A stretch of DNA of 36,478 nt from Coemansia sp. RSA 1804 (taxonomy: Eukaryota > Kickxellomycota > Kickxellomycetes > Kickxellales > Kickxellaceae). The stretch spans positions 1-36,478 of the forward strand of contig JANBTH010000097.1 in NCBI GenBank assembly GCA_027578815.1, written 5' to 3'. The position numbers were made by a program, and so were the translations under genes. Shown here piece by piece: positions 1-8,865 of the stretch (positions are counted from its first letter, which is position 1; the number at the start of each line of letters is the position of its first letter). The notes below the pieces were generated by a model. The model was not told the origin of the DNA and made no database searches. It saw only the letters and a list, made by a program, of their open reading frames with translations.

Positions 1-1246
1 TGTGTATGGCGCCCAAACACACTTGTCGATATGGAAATGACATCCTTCACGCTGTATGTGTGCTTTTGTTTTCCGCCTTCCTCGTCAGCATCGGTGAAAC
101 AATCTATTTCTCCGGTACGTGTTGCGGGATCAATGCGAACTGACGGGTCGTAGCCAAGCTTTGGGGTCTCGCATAACGACCAATTGACCAGCAGAGAAAC
201 AAAGTCCTTGCGCCCTGCAGTTGTTGCTAGATCCATTGCCGTCGATGCCCGAACGCCGTCGATGCCCGAACGCCGTCGTGGTGGAATAGACAAGCATACA
301 CGTTTGTTCCACAAACCGAAAGCGCCCATGCAAAGCGCCGATTCAGCTGGTTGGCATAAAGATTGCGTGTGTAGTCAATGAGCTGGCCAAAGGGATCCAT
401 ACGACCTGTGCTATTGCGCTTGAACTCGACAGTTGCAAAGATATTTCTATAGTCTGGATTTGGTTGCCCCTTTACATTCTCCTGGGCACTGCAAACAACC
501 AGCGCACCATCAATCTTTGTGTCGTCATCGCTGTTGGATGGTGTGAAATCCAAAGCCCAATATGGAAGAATCAGGCTTGCGTCGCTATATTTAGACTCTT
601 TAATCGCTGACAGCGTGTGTTGCGCAACAAGCATTACAAAGTCAGCAAATGGAAGATACAGATCCTTTTCTAGGCTTCCGTTTGCACTGCTGCTCTTGCT
701 GCGCTGCTTTCCAAATCGACATAGTGCTAGGATTGAGTCAACTGCTCTTTTCTGGTCAAATTCCGGGTCGGTATTTGCAAAGGTACGCTTCAGAACAGTC
801 GAAGTGCTACGTTCCTTTGTCGTCCCAAGATGCCCCTCAATCTCTTTGATAGCACTGTTGATGGCCTTTTCAGCAATCACCCTGCGTCTTTGGACACTGG
901 GCTTAACAAGATCGGCCACTGTTGCAATAGAGTCTTCCACATACTTGTTTATTTCGCTAATTGACTTCTTTCTGCGCTCTGAAGCTACGTCTCTGCTGTC
1001 TGTTGCTGTGTTCTGCAGAACGCCGGTGCTTTTGGTGCGAGAGACTATAGGCGTACTCTTCATAACAGAATCTAAGGAAGAGAATGAACCAGTGCCGCTG
1101 CTGCTGTTGCTGCTGTTGCTGCTGTCTACACTAGAGCGTTGCAGAACCGAGTCATGGCGTGAATGTGCACTACGTCTCTTTTGTTTGCGTGGCGAAAGCG
1201 CCTGTGCAAGTGGGTTTTGCGTCTCACGTTTCCTTTTCAGGGTCAT
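1..1246 (-). pseudogene. FunK1-type fungal protein kinase, N-terminal part, frameshifted and cut by window edge
   Basis: The first ATG is at 1246 and the frame stays open to a stop at 227. Residues 1-100 are Ser/Lys/Arg-rich with a polar Ser/Asn tract, so nuclear and disordered. Residues about 160-325 form a folded module with D246, a strand ending E274-F-K276, Q288 in the next helix and an NRRFAW motif, which is typical of the region before FunK1 kinase domains. A 17-bp tandem duplication at 241-274 then throws the frame. Beyond it, a different frame is open to base 1 and encodes expected family sequence (MDLATTAGRKDF, LVNWSLC, KLGYDP, VFGRHT), matching the second copy at 21.8-24.4 kb. The kinase lobes lie outside the window. 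The family is known as PF17667-like fungal kinases; its substrates are unknown. I call it a pseudogene or disrupted allele; an assembly error is possible but less natural for a 17-bp perfect repeat. Confidence 0.75.
241..274. repeat. Perfect 17-bp tandem duplication inside a FunK1 gene
   Basis: The unit gtcgatgcccgaacgcc occurs twice head to tail (241-257 and 258-274). The length of 17 is not a multiple of three, so it shifts the reading frame of the minus-strand FunK1 gene. Reading through with only one unit keeps the frame continuous into conserved family residues, which is why I regard one copy as a recent insertion by slippage or a replication error. Confidence 0.9.
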
Positions 1247-2575
1247 TAGAAAATAGAATGAAACAGGTTGAATTTGCAATGTATACAATAATAAAATGCA
1301 ATAAAAATAGGGTAAACAAGCATGAAAAGGGCAATGAATAATGTTTTCAGTTCTATTTTTTGTTTATTATTTCACTACTTATAAGCAATAAAGCAATAGT
1401 AATAATTCCCAAAAGACTGATCTATTACCACAGATCAGATATTCTGGATCTAGATCTAGAGCGATAGCTGCATATTGAGCGATTCAGCATGAATCTTTTC
1501 TGAAAATGATAGAGTATGGCTTGGTTTCAGACATGTTGTTTGCGGTGTTGTTCAGCGAGGATACTGGCACATCTTGTTCTGTAATCGGCAACTGTTTCCA
1601 CCGGTCAAGATTGCCAGACAAAAGTCTGCATCTTTTTACGAAAATACGTATCGGATATTAGATACGCAATACTGGAGAGATGTACTCCAAGATCACGGGG
1701 GTTCTGTAATCAAATCATACTATTACACTACAGTCTGATTAAATAGATCCTAATCATATTATCTATGAGGGTTGCGCTGTCAACGCTATCCCGAGTTAAC
1801 AACTTTCAGTCTTTTTCCTTTCGTCATGATGTTGCGGTATCATCGAATCGTCCGTGGATTGTGATATGATTATATTGTATGTAAAACAGTTTGTTCATCA
1901 TATGAGGCTTTTTTGGGAAAAGAACTGAGCTATGCATGTTGTAATGGTGATGTCAGACCAAAATGCTACAATCTCAGGAAAAATACGCCTCCTAAAATGA
2001 CGTTTGCTTGCTTTTTAATGGCGCTTTTTCATTCATGTAAATTTCTTTTCCCTCTAAGGTTATGATAAGACAGGTTAAGGGGGAAGGGAAAATGGCGAGG
2101 AATCTAGAATAGGCATGGTTTACTTGCCAGTTGCGATAATGCCAAGAGAGGTTGTATTTAACAACGTCATACACATCAGACTAACGTTTTGCATAAACAA
2201 TGAAGCATATAATCATGTCATGCATACTGTAGTTTGTTTATTCATAGCGCATAGAATAACGGCTGTCTGGGCCATTGTCACAAAAACTATGCGCAGTATG
2301 GAAAACGCTTTCACAAGACAAAGGGTCTTTTTTTTACAAGTAATAGCAAGAAGTACAAGCTAACAAAGTGTTCAAAGAACTTTGAAACCTGCAAGAGTAT
2401 AAATAGCCAACAGAAGAACGGCCACATCTTGGAGTTGAAACACTTCCTTACCAACACCAATATTCTGAATTGACACTAGCAACACTAATCAAACACAACA
2501 ACCCTTTTTCTTTATCGTCGAAAAGCGCGACTTTTTCACCAAGGAATAACTAACATCTTCAAACCAACTCTAACA
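1247..2575. other. AT-rich spacer: FunK1 upstream region and CsbD promoter
   Basis: No convincing gene is seen. Short open frames here are AT-rich and lack recognisable motifs. A 12-bp perfect palindrome lies at 1449-1460 (tctagatctaga). An AGGGG stress-element-like pentamer is at about 2078-2082. The right end holds the TATA box at 2398 and an unspliced leader of the CsbD-like gene. Confidence 0.5.
2398..2405 (+). promoter_or_regulatory. TATA box of the CsbD-like gene
   Basis: A good TATA match (tataaata) lies 171 bp before the ATG at 2576 and predicts a leader of roughly 140 nt. A strong TATA element suits a stress-inducible gene. Position and sequence are the only evidence. Confidence 0.5.
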
Positions 2576-2917
2576 ATGAGCCATCTCTACAACCGGGCTG
2601 CAGGCGCTGTCAAGGAGACCGTGGGCAATATCACTGGCAATGAGAAAATGAAGGAGGAAGGAGAAAGGCAGACCGACAATGCCCGTGGAAGCAACCAGCT
2701 TGAGAAAGAGCGCAGGGAGGCCGAACAGAAGAAGGACGAAGTCAAGGACGATCCTTCGCTGAACAAGGCCGGCGGTGCCATGAAGCAGGCTGGCGGCAAT
2801 ATAAAGGAGCAGACCGGTAAGGCTCTTGGCAACGAGGGAATGGAAGCGTCTGGAAGGAACATGGCGGCCGAGGGCAAGGGCGGGCAGATTCGCCAAGACG
2901 AGAGAATGAACAAGTAA
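2576..2917 (+). CDS. CsbD-like general stress protein with two repeats
   Basis: A 113-residue, highly charged, Gly/Lys/Glu-rich protein with no signal peptide or membrane segment. Two diverged CsbD-like repeats are visible: residues about 7-38 (AAGAVKETVGNITGNEKMKE) and 64-102 (GGAMKQAGGNIKEQTGKALG), each with the family's G-x-x-K-x-x-x-G-x-x-x-G pattern, joined by a charged helix. CsbD (PF05532) proteins are small stress-induced proteins of bacteria and fungi whose biochemical role is not settled. The start is the ATG in the context aacaATGag and there is no intron. The upstream TATA box and the single-exon structure suit strong, inducible expression. It is convergent with the small secreted peptide at 3203-3418. 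Family call confident; function unknown. Confidence 0.85.
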   Translation: MSHLYNRAAGAVKETVGNITGNEKMKEEGERQTDNARGSNQLEKERREAEQKKDEVKDDPSLNKAGGAMKQAGGNIKEQTGKALGNEGMEASGRNMAAEGKGGQIRQDERMNK

Positions 2918-3202
2918 AATCTTCATACTCTGAAAGCACTAGGTTCTGTGATATATGTTTTTTTTTCATTCTACGTTCCACACTTTATATGAATATATCA
3001 CCTAAACTTTATTCAAAGCTTATAATATGTAAAGAAAAACTAGAAATGTGATGTGTTTGTTAAAGAGTTATTTAATGTTATGTGGTGGTGATTTCATCTT
3101 GATTGAGCAAAGAAAATAGTGCTACCATAAAAGCTAGGTTTAGTTGTCATTGAATTACGAAACAAATGTCAGAATGTAGAGCTGACACTTTGATATTGGC
3201 GT

Positions 3203-3418
3203 TTACCAGTGGCCACCTCCGCCATGCCATTCTCCACCGTTCCAACCTCCGCCGTTCCAACCTCCGCCGTTCCAACCTCCACCATGCCATCCACCTCCGC
3301 CTCCACCATGCCATCCACCACCATGCCAGTTGCGTAGTTCAAGGTCACCATGTTCTGTTTCGGGGAGAGCAAGCGGTGAAGCTGCCGCCAGCCCAAAAAG
3401 CAGTGCATACTTTAGCAT
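3203..3418 (-). CDS. Small secreted Gly/His/Trp-rich repeat peptide
   Basis: A 71-residue protein beginning MLKYALLFGLAAAS, a clear signal peptide (cleavage probably after residue 13-14). A short acidic spacer follows (residues about 18-28, ending LELR), then a mature part from residue 30 made almost entirely of Gly, Trp, His and Asn in WHGGG and WNGGG units. The WNGGG units reflect 15-bp DNA repeats near 3238-3284. The frame runs upstream of this ATG, but only from a TTG codon, so 3418 is the natural start. A TATA box lies 140 bp upstream. His/Trp/Gly repeats suggest metal binding, wall association or antimicrobial activity; none of these is shown. The ordered signal peptide, spacer and repeats plus the promoter make it a likely real gene. 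Confidence 0.7.
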   Translation of the reverse strand: MLKYALLFGLAAASPLALPETEHGDLELRNWHGGGWHGGGGGGWHGGGWNGGGWNGGGWNGGEWHGGGGHW

Positions 3419-3898
3419 TGTCGTAAGCGTTGTTCGAATGCCAGATTTCAATTGGGTTGTAGAGGCTTAAATGTTTAAAGTACTGTTATGCTATTAGATG
3501 AGCGCATGTATAATGAGATATAGGATAGTTGGTAGTCCAAGGAGAAACCCCCTGAGCTTTTATATGTTATCGGGCTAGCAGATACATGAGTAGTTTCAAG
3601 CGGTTATTGCGGTATTATTTGGAACTTTGGATATTTCTCACTTTGATTATCCCTCATCCATCGTTCTGGGACAGTGTTGGAAAAATAAATCAACTCTGCA
3701 CGTCAAATACAAGTAAAACATCAGTATGGCAGGACATGTTGATGTATATAAGCTTTTGACATCTTGTACAGTTGTCTATATCAGAAAAACCTCAAATCAA
3801 CTAAATAAATCTCGTATAATATAATTTGATAATGTTTCCAAAACAAAGCACATGTTAGATCTTCAAAAAAACACCCAAACTAAACTCGATATCACGAC
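3419..3898. other. Spacer between peptide gene promoter and SWA2 3' end
   Basis: Contains the promoter and leader of the small secreted peptide (3419 to about 3570) and then AT-rich sequence with the 3' end of SWA2. No other gene is seen. Confidence 0.5.
3557..3564 (-). promoter_or_regulatory. TATA box of the Gly/His/Trp-rich peptide gene
   Basis: TATAAAAG on the minus strand, about 140 bp before the ATG at 3418. It is the only strong TATA match in the upstream spacer. Confidence 0.45.
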
Positions 3899-6520
3899 CT
3901 AGCTTTGACCCTCTTGAGCTTTGAACACGTCCCAAGCCTCGTTGAGACTGCTGAATACGCTCGACGAAATCATCTTGGTACGCACATCCAAATCCTTGTT
4001 CAGTTTATCTGGGTGCAGTTTGGCTATTGCCCGCATATACGAACGCTTGACTTTGCTTGGCTCCAGAATCTCGTGCATTCCAATCGGCTTAAAATCTGGC
4101 AGTAGCGTATGAAGGCTACTTAGAAGTGCACGCAGATTCTGTTGCTTGCCTTCCTTCCACCGTTTCAACTCTGCATCAACCTCGTCAGTAAGCGCAAACC
4201 GTTGGTCGTCTTCAGCTTGCTTCTTTTGCTCTTTCTTGCGCATCTCCGCCACTGCAGCCGAGTTCTCCGTGTCTCTGTTCAGGATTGTAATTCCACCGGA
4301 ATTCTTGACCGTGTTCAAGGAAATCGCCGCAAAGACGCTTGAGATGTCTTCCTCTGGCTTTGCACTGCCGGCCGGAGTAGCGGTAGACCGGGCGCTTGAT
4401 GTGCCGCTCTTGGCTGCTGATGGCCTATTGATCCCCAGAGACTTTTCGCAGCGCTGAATGCCCCTGTTCGCCTGCTGACGCATACCGGCATCGCGCGCTG
4501 CTTCTCTCAGAACCTTCCAGTCGTCCAGAGCTTGCTTGTACTTTTCATCTGCTTCGTGCGCCTCAGCCCTGCGATTCAACGACTTTGACCGCTGTTCGGC
4601 AATATCCACTTTGCCAGCAGATCCAAGATCAACTGTAGCGTTTGCCTTGTACACATCACAAAGCTCAAGCGCCTTGCTGCAGTCGGAAAGGGCGTTTCTG
4701 GCCTCGCCATTGCGCGTGCAGGCCAGTGCGCGATTATTGAATAGGACAATAAGAATAGGGTGTCTACTCGAGTTCTGGAGTATGTGGTCTATGGCCTTTG
4801 TGTAGCCAGCAATTGCATCTCCAAACTGGCCAAGCTTGAATTTCTCGTTGGCGCTTGCTTTTGCCAGGTTTGCTTGCTGAAGTATTATATCGGACACAGA
4901 CGGTATTATAGCAGGCGTTGCACTTGGAGACTTTCGTGGAGCATCGCTACAAAAGCCGCTACCAGACTGCGATACAAACTGCGTTTGTCCAAGAACAGGA
5001 GTCGTGGCAATGCTGGAAACCTCAGCACCCGGATCCAATATCGACTCATTTTGAGTCGGCGATACACCTATTGAAGAGGATGGATATCTGCTGTTGGACC
5101 TGTTGCTTTCCTTTGAAGCAATGGATTGCTGGACCTTCTCGATGGCCCGTCTGCCACGCCGATTAGCTGATACGTACGCCTGTTCATCGTCAGACGAAGA
5201 GGATCCATAGTCCCGGTACCTCTGCGCAGGCGGCGTATATGCGTCTTGACGACCACCGTGGCCACCAAACCCCATTGACGTCCCAGGCTTGTTGGATTGC
5301 TCCATCACCGACTCTTGGATTTCGATTATCTTCTTTTTGCCCATTGCAAACCATGAGTTTGCCTGCTTCCAAACTGATGTCCCAATGTCGCTAGCTGTTG
5401 ACAGAAACGCATCGGTGCCACCTTTGCCGTCAAAATCAGATGCGTTGGCTTTCCTTGCAGGCCTTGAGCTACCTGCTCCTTCTGGACGCCTGCGAGGATC
5501 ATTGTAGTGGTAACCGCCAACATCGCTATCATCCGAAGATACGTCTTGGCCATCAGAGTCATCGCGGTATTTTGGTTTTGTCATTTGCCTGACAGGGCGT
5601 GGTTTCTTTTGGCCTTTCAATCGATTCTCCGTTGCTTGTTGTTCGCGTAAAAGCTGAATGGAAGCACGGACGCTTCCGGTTATCTCTAACGCCGCGCGTG
5701 CCTGTTCAACGGAAAAGCCATATCCAGCAATCTGCGAAATCTCATAATCATTATCAGCAAAAGAACCGGATACTGCTGGCCTCGATGGTCGGTGAGTCTC
5801 TTGAGAAAACTGAACATTATCTTCATCGCTACTCTCCGCAACCTCGAGATTAAAGGGGTCTTTGTGTAGTCCAGTTCTCTTTGGCGCTGTTGTACCAGTG
5901 CGGGGGTTCCCAGCCGAAGAAGACGGCTTTGGCGACGGGAGCTCCATCGGCGAATCAGAAAGCAGGTCTAGCCCACTCATGACATCGCTGTTGCTAATCG
6001 GCGTTTGTGCCGATCCAGAAACAAGAGGGTCCAGATCTGCAGGGCTTTTGGTGCTCGTGATGCCTCTGGGGGGCTTTTGTGGAACCGGGGTTCCCGCATT
6101 CGATCGTGATGAGTTGGATGCCTGTTCCAACACATCAAAGTTCCACATGTCCGCCTGAGCTGCTGTGGCAGAGTTCTTTGCTGCGCTGCCTGCAGTCGAC
6201 TGTGTCTGCAAAACCTGCTGTCGTTCGTGCAAAGTCATCTTTGCATTCACCTTTTGCAATGAAGAGGAATTGCCTGAAGAGAATGATACAAGCTCCCCAA
6301 ACGGGTCATCATCCTTGTTACTCTTTTGCTGTTGCGAGTTTGAGGGTGTGGTGCCTGTGGAAAAACTATTGCTCATGCTTGCAATGTTTGGCGAATAATT
6401 TGGGCCATTGGAGGACTGCCCCAGCATTGATGACGTGGAAAGCCCACCAGAACCATGCTGCTGTCGAGTTTGCTGGCTGCTGTGTTTGTTTGGCCATTGA
6501 AGCCCAGCCAGGTCGTCCAT
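3899..6520 (-). CDS. SWA2: Auxilin-like clathrin-uncoating J-protein (UBA-TPR-J)
   Basis: An 873-residue intronless frame starting at ATG 6520. It should act as the cytosolic co-chaperone that recruits Hsp70 to clathrin-coated vesicles to strip the coat. The order of domains is the Swa2/auxilin order. An N-terminal disordered clathrin/adaptor-binding region has DPF motifs (residues 72-74, 221-223), a LDLLS clathrin-box-like motif (184-188) and DLAGLQW at the N-terminus. A UBA domain follows at about 256-295, then a TPR block at about 552-685 (residues NNRALACTRNG typical), a charged helix at 755-800, and a C-terminal J domain at 815-871 with HPD at 836-838. The catalytically essential HPD is intact. 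S. cerevisiae Swa2 is somewhat shorter; the extra length is in the disordered part. No sign of decay. Confidence 0.93.
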   Translation of the reverse strand: MDDLAGLQWPNKHSSQQTRQQHGSGGLSTSSMLGQSSNGPNYSPNIASMSNSFSTGTTPSNSQQQKSNKDDDPFGELVSFSSGNSSSLQKVNAKMTLHERQQVLQTQSTAGSAAKNSATAAQADMWNFDVLEQASNSSRSNAGTPVPQKPPRGITSTKSPADLDPLVSGSAQTPISNSDVMSGLDLLSDSPMELPSPKPSSSAGNPRTGTTAPKRTGLHKDPFNLEVAESSDEDNVQFSQETHRPSRPAVSGSFADNDYEISQIAGYGFSVEQARAALEITGSVRASIQLLREQQATENRLKGQKKPRPVRQMTKPKYRDDSDGQDVSSDDSDVGGYHYNDPRRRPEGAGSSRPARKANASDFDGKGGTDAFLSTASDIGTSVWKQANSWFAMGKKKIIEIQESVMEQSNKPGTSMGFGGHGGRQDAYTPPAQRYRDYGSSSSDDEQAYVSANRRGRRAIEKVQQSIASKESNRSNSRYPSSSIGVSPTQNESILDPGAEVSSIATTPVLGQTQFVSQSGSGFCSDAPRKSPSATPAIIPSVSDIILQQANLAKASANEKFKLGQFGDAIAGYTKAIDHILQNSSRHPILIVLFNNRALACTRNGEARNALSDCSKALELCDVYKANATVDLGSAGKVDIAEQRSKSLNRRAEAHEADEKYKQALDDWKVLREAARDAGMRQQANRGIQRCEKSLGINRPSAAKSGTSSARSTATPAGSAKPEEDISSVFAAISLNTVKNSGGITILNRDTENSAAVAEMRKKEQKKQAEDDQRFALTDEVDAELKRWKEGKQQNLRALLSSLHTLLPDFKPIGMHEILEPSKVKRSYMRAIAKLHPDKLNKDLDVRTKMISSSVFSSLNEAWDVFKAQEGQS

Positions 6521-6890
6521 CTGGCTATGACGGCTGGGAATCGAAACTAAATAGTGAAAATTAGGGCTTGAAAGAGTACAAGCTCAAGCGCTATTGTGCG
6601 ATTTGTGTATGCTACTTGTCTAGGCTGCCAGAATAAAAAACAAAGAAGATAAAGAGATTGTTGAAGAAAGGAGAGTTAAAACATAAAAAGAAAGAAAAAG
6701 CAGCTTGAAAAAGAGAGAAAAAGGGTTGTCAATGAGAAAATGAAACAAATATTGTGTTTGTGCAAAAAGGGGAGTGAACCATTAAGCGCCTGTTCATGTT
6801 TGCTTGCACTCTATTGAAATGCCACAAACGAACTAGCTGTAAATGAAAAAACCTTGCTAAACAAAACTATAAACAACTCAAGTCGCCATC
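6521..6890. other. Spacer: SWA2 promoter and CWC15 3' region
   Basis: About 370 bp of A-rich sequence with purine runs (aaagaaagaaaaag type) on the plus strand. It must hold the SWA2 promoter and the end of CWC15. No gene, RNA or repeat of note. Confidence 0.5.
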
Positions 6891-7640
6891 TTAATGGATG
6901 TACTTTCTCATAAACTTGCGATGAAAGTCAGACCGCAACATATCGTTGACAAAGCGCTTCTTGGTCTTTCCATCGTCGCCTCTCGCCTGGTTTCTGAACA
7001 CGACATCATCGTCCCAGCGCCGCTTGACCAGAAAGTCTTTCTTGCCAAGCAGCGGGTTCCCACCAAGCATTGATGACGACGAACCACCGTTTTCCTCTTC
7101 CTGTAGTCGCCGTTCAAACTCCTCCTTCTCTTCGCGCTCCTTTTCTTCTGCCCGCTCACGCTTGATTTTCTCTAGCTCGCGCATTAGCATCGCTGTTTCG
7201 TCCTCGCTATCCTCGTCGCTGCTGCTACCACCATCATCGCTGTTGGCCTGTGCGCTATCAGCATCCTCGTCATCGGATGAGTGTGGTTCTTCGTCCTCGC
7301 TTTCGCCTCCGCCACCACTATCTGTATCTGACTCAGCATCCAGCATCTGTGCCAGCTCAATATATTTGGTTTTTGCATCCTCCAATTGCGCCTGTCTCTC
7401 TAGATCTGGCAAGCCCCGGCCCTCACCACCCTCAGATCCTGTGGTCTCAAAGTGTCTGCGCTCAGCCTCTTTGAGCTCTCTCTTCAGCTCCTCAATCGTA
7501 TAACCCTCAGCACCTTGCCCAGGTTTCCTCGTCTTCATTCGTGTGTGACTGGGCAGGTCCTTGGCTGATGTCATGTAGGTGAGCTCATTTTCGGCCTTTC
7601 CTTTGGCCGGATCATACGTCGGGCGTGCGGCAGTGGTCAT
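6891..7640 (-). CDS. CWC15: Pre-mRNA splicing factor CWC15
   Basis: A 249-residue protein of the Cwf15/Cwc15 family, a component of the Prp19/NineTeen complex in the catalytically active spliceosome (nucleus). The family-specific ends are both present. The N-terminus (residues 1-60) has RPTYDPAKG, then SAKDLPSHTRMK and GYTIEELKRELKEAE. The C-terminus (195-249) has NPLLGKKDFLVKRRWDDDVVFRNQ and the FVNDMLRSDFHRKFMRKYI tail. The middle (100-190) is an acidic Ser/Asp/Glu stretch followed by a charged coiled coil, as usual. Length matches the family. ATG at 7640, no intron. Confidence 0.95.
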   Translation of the reverse strand: MTTAARPTYDPAKGKAENELTYMTSAKDLPSHTRMKTRKPGQGAEGYTIEELKRELKEAERRHFETTGSEGGEGRGLPDLERQAQLEDAKTKYIELAQMLDAESDTDSGGGGESEDEEPHSSDDEDADSAQANSDDGGSSSDEDSEDETAMLMRELEKIKRERAEEKEREEKEEFERRLQEEENGGSSSSMLGGNPLLGKKDFLVKRRWDDDVVFRNQARGDDGKTKKRFVNDMLRSDFHRKFMRKYIH

Positions 7641-8082
7641 TGTTTACAATATGTCAAAGCTTTATATCCAAGGCTTTAGTATGATAGAGAGAATTCCAGA
7701 CTATAAAGATTGTGGCAACCGTAGAATACAACGAAAAAGGCAGAGACTAGCAGCTGAAATCAGGAGTAATAAAACCGATATCACTGGTAGATATGGCTTT
7801 CACCAAAATTGCCTCGAATTTATGGGGAAAGTCACCAGCTAGCACTCTTGCGCTCTCAGGTTAACCTTGAAAGTCGCTTTTCTCTCGATCCAACACTGGC
7901 TACACTTGTTTGCAAAACCCACAGCAAGACACAAGCAGTCCAAATAGGCTCTGAACTACAGCAACGCATGAGAAAGCAAGCTCTATTCTTGTTGTTAAAA
8001 AGCAAAGCCTGTTGAATAAGATAAGAAAGAAAGAAACTCTCGCACGGCCGCTCCTTTTTCTCTGCCCTTGCTTGACAGCGCT
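7641..8082. other. Spacer: CWC15 promoter and ATP17 3' region
   Basis: About 440 bp without a supported gene. Plus-strand open frames here show no recognisable motif and overlap the CWC15 start. Confidence 0.5.
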
Positions 8083-8460
8083 CTAGTGGTTCTCAGCATG
8101 TTTGTGGTGCTTCAAGTGCATAACGTAGTGGGCGGAGTAGCCACCGATAAGAAGGGCAAGAATAACGTGGAGAATCGGTGCGGCCGATGGCTTGTCGCCC
8201 GCAAGGTAGCGTGAGTAGTATCTGCTGAGAGGACCTCCGCCAGCGGCCTTTTCCACCAGCTCGCCCTTGGGCAGATTGCGGTAGAATGAGACAACCTTGC
8301 CAACCTCCTGGGCGGTAAGCGCGCTGACGGCCGATTCGGAAACAGCCTCCCCCGAGCGAGCGGCATGGCCGATGTTTGGGGGAATAATCTCGCGAAGACT
8401 CGAGTAATTACGGACCGTGGTGGCGCGTTTGAGAGCAGACCGGAAAAGAACAGAATTCAT
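8083..8460 (-). CDS. ATP17: Mitochondrial F1Fo ATP synthase subunit f
   Basis: A 125-residue protein resembling yeast Atp17. Residues 1-20 are a basic, hydroxylated presequence with a RNYS|S processing-like site. Conserved parts follow: IIPPNIG (25-30), VVSFYRNLPKG (56-66), LSRYYSRYLAGD (78-89), one membrane span at about 95-115 and a His/Lys-rich end (HLKHHKHAENH) that closely matches the Atp17 C-terminus. Subunit f sits in the Fo membrane sector near the dimer interface and is needed for assembly and dimer stability in the inner membrane. ATG at 8460, no intron, family-typical length. Confidence 0.92.
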   Translation of the reverse strand: MNSVLFRSALKRATTVRNYSSLREIIPPNIGHAARSGEAVSESAVSALTAQEVGKVVSFYRNLPKGELVEKAAGGGPLSRYYSRYLAGDKPSAAPILHVILALLIGGYSAHYVMHLKHHKHAENH

Positions 8461-8865
8461 GATTGAGCTGCTGATTGAAAGTAGTATAGTCAGAAGAACA
8501 GTTGAGAAAAGAGAAAAGAGAGAAAAGGTGTTTAAATGACAAATTTGCTCTGAATCACAAAGTTAGCGAACAGCACAGCTTGTAGGTTGGGGTTTTCTGG
8601 CAGAAACGAAAAAAGCAGGGGATGCGGTATAAATTGTTATCACTCTGTTGGCTGCGTTTTTCTCGCTTATCTGTTAATCTGATCTCATTGTTGATCATGT
8701 CATTTCTACAACCTTTTGTGATTAGAAATCAATTTTGCTTGATCTCGATTAAGCTCTTCCAAGAACCAAACATCCTTCAATTTCACAAACATGCAATATA
8801 ATAAACCAAGAAGACTGTAAACCAACAGATGAAGCCAACATATCCAAAACCCGTACATCTTAGAG
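8461..8865. other. Spacer: ATP17 promoter and NAS2 3' region
   Basis: About 405 bp, AT-rich, holding the ATP17 promoter. Nothing else supportable was seen. Confidence 0.5.

Noticed and set aside
519..1256. Long plus-strand open frame opposite FunK1 copy 1
   Set aside because: Antisense shadow: its Leu/Arg/Ser-rich composition comes from reading the Ser/Lys-rich gene backwards, and it has no family motif.
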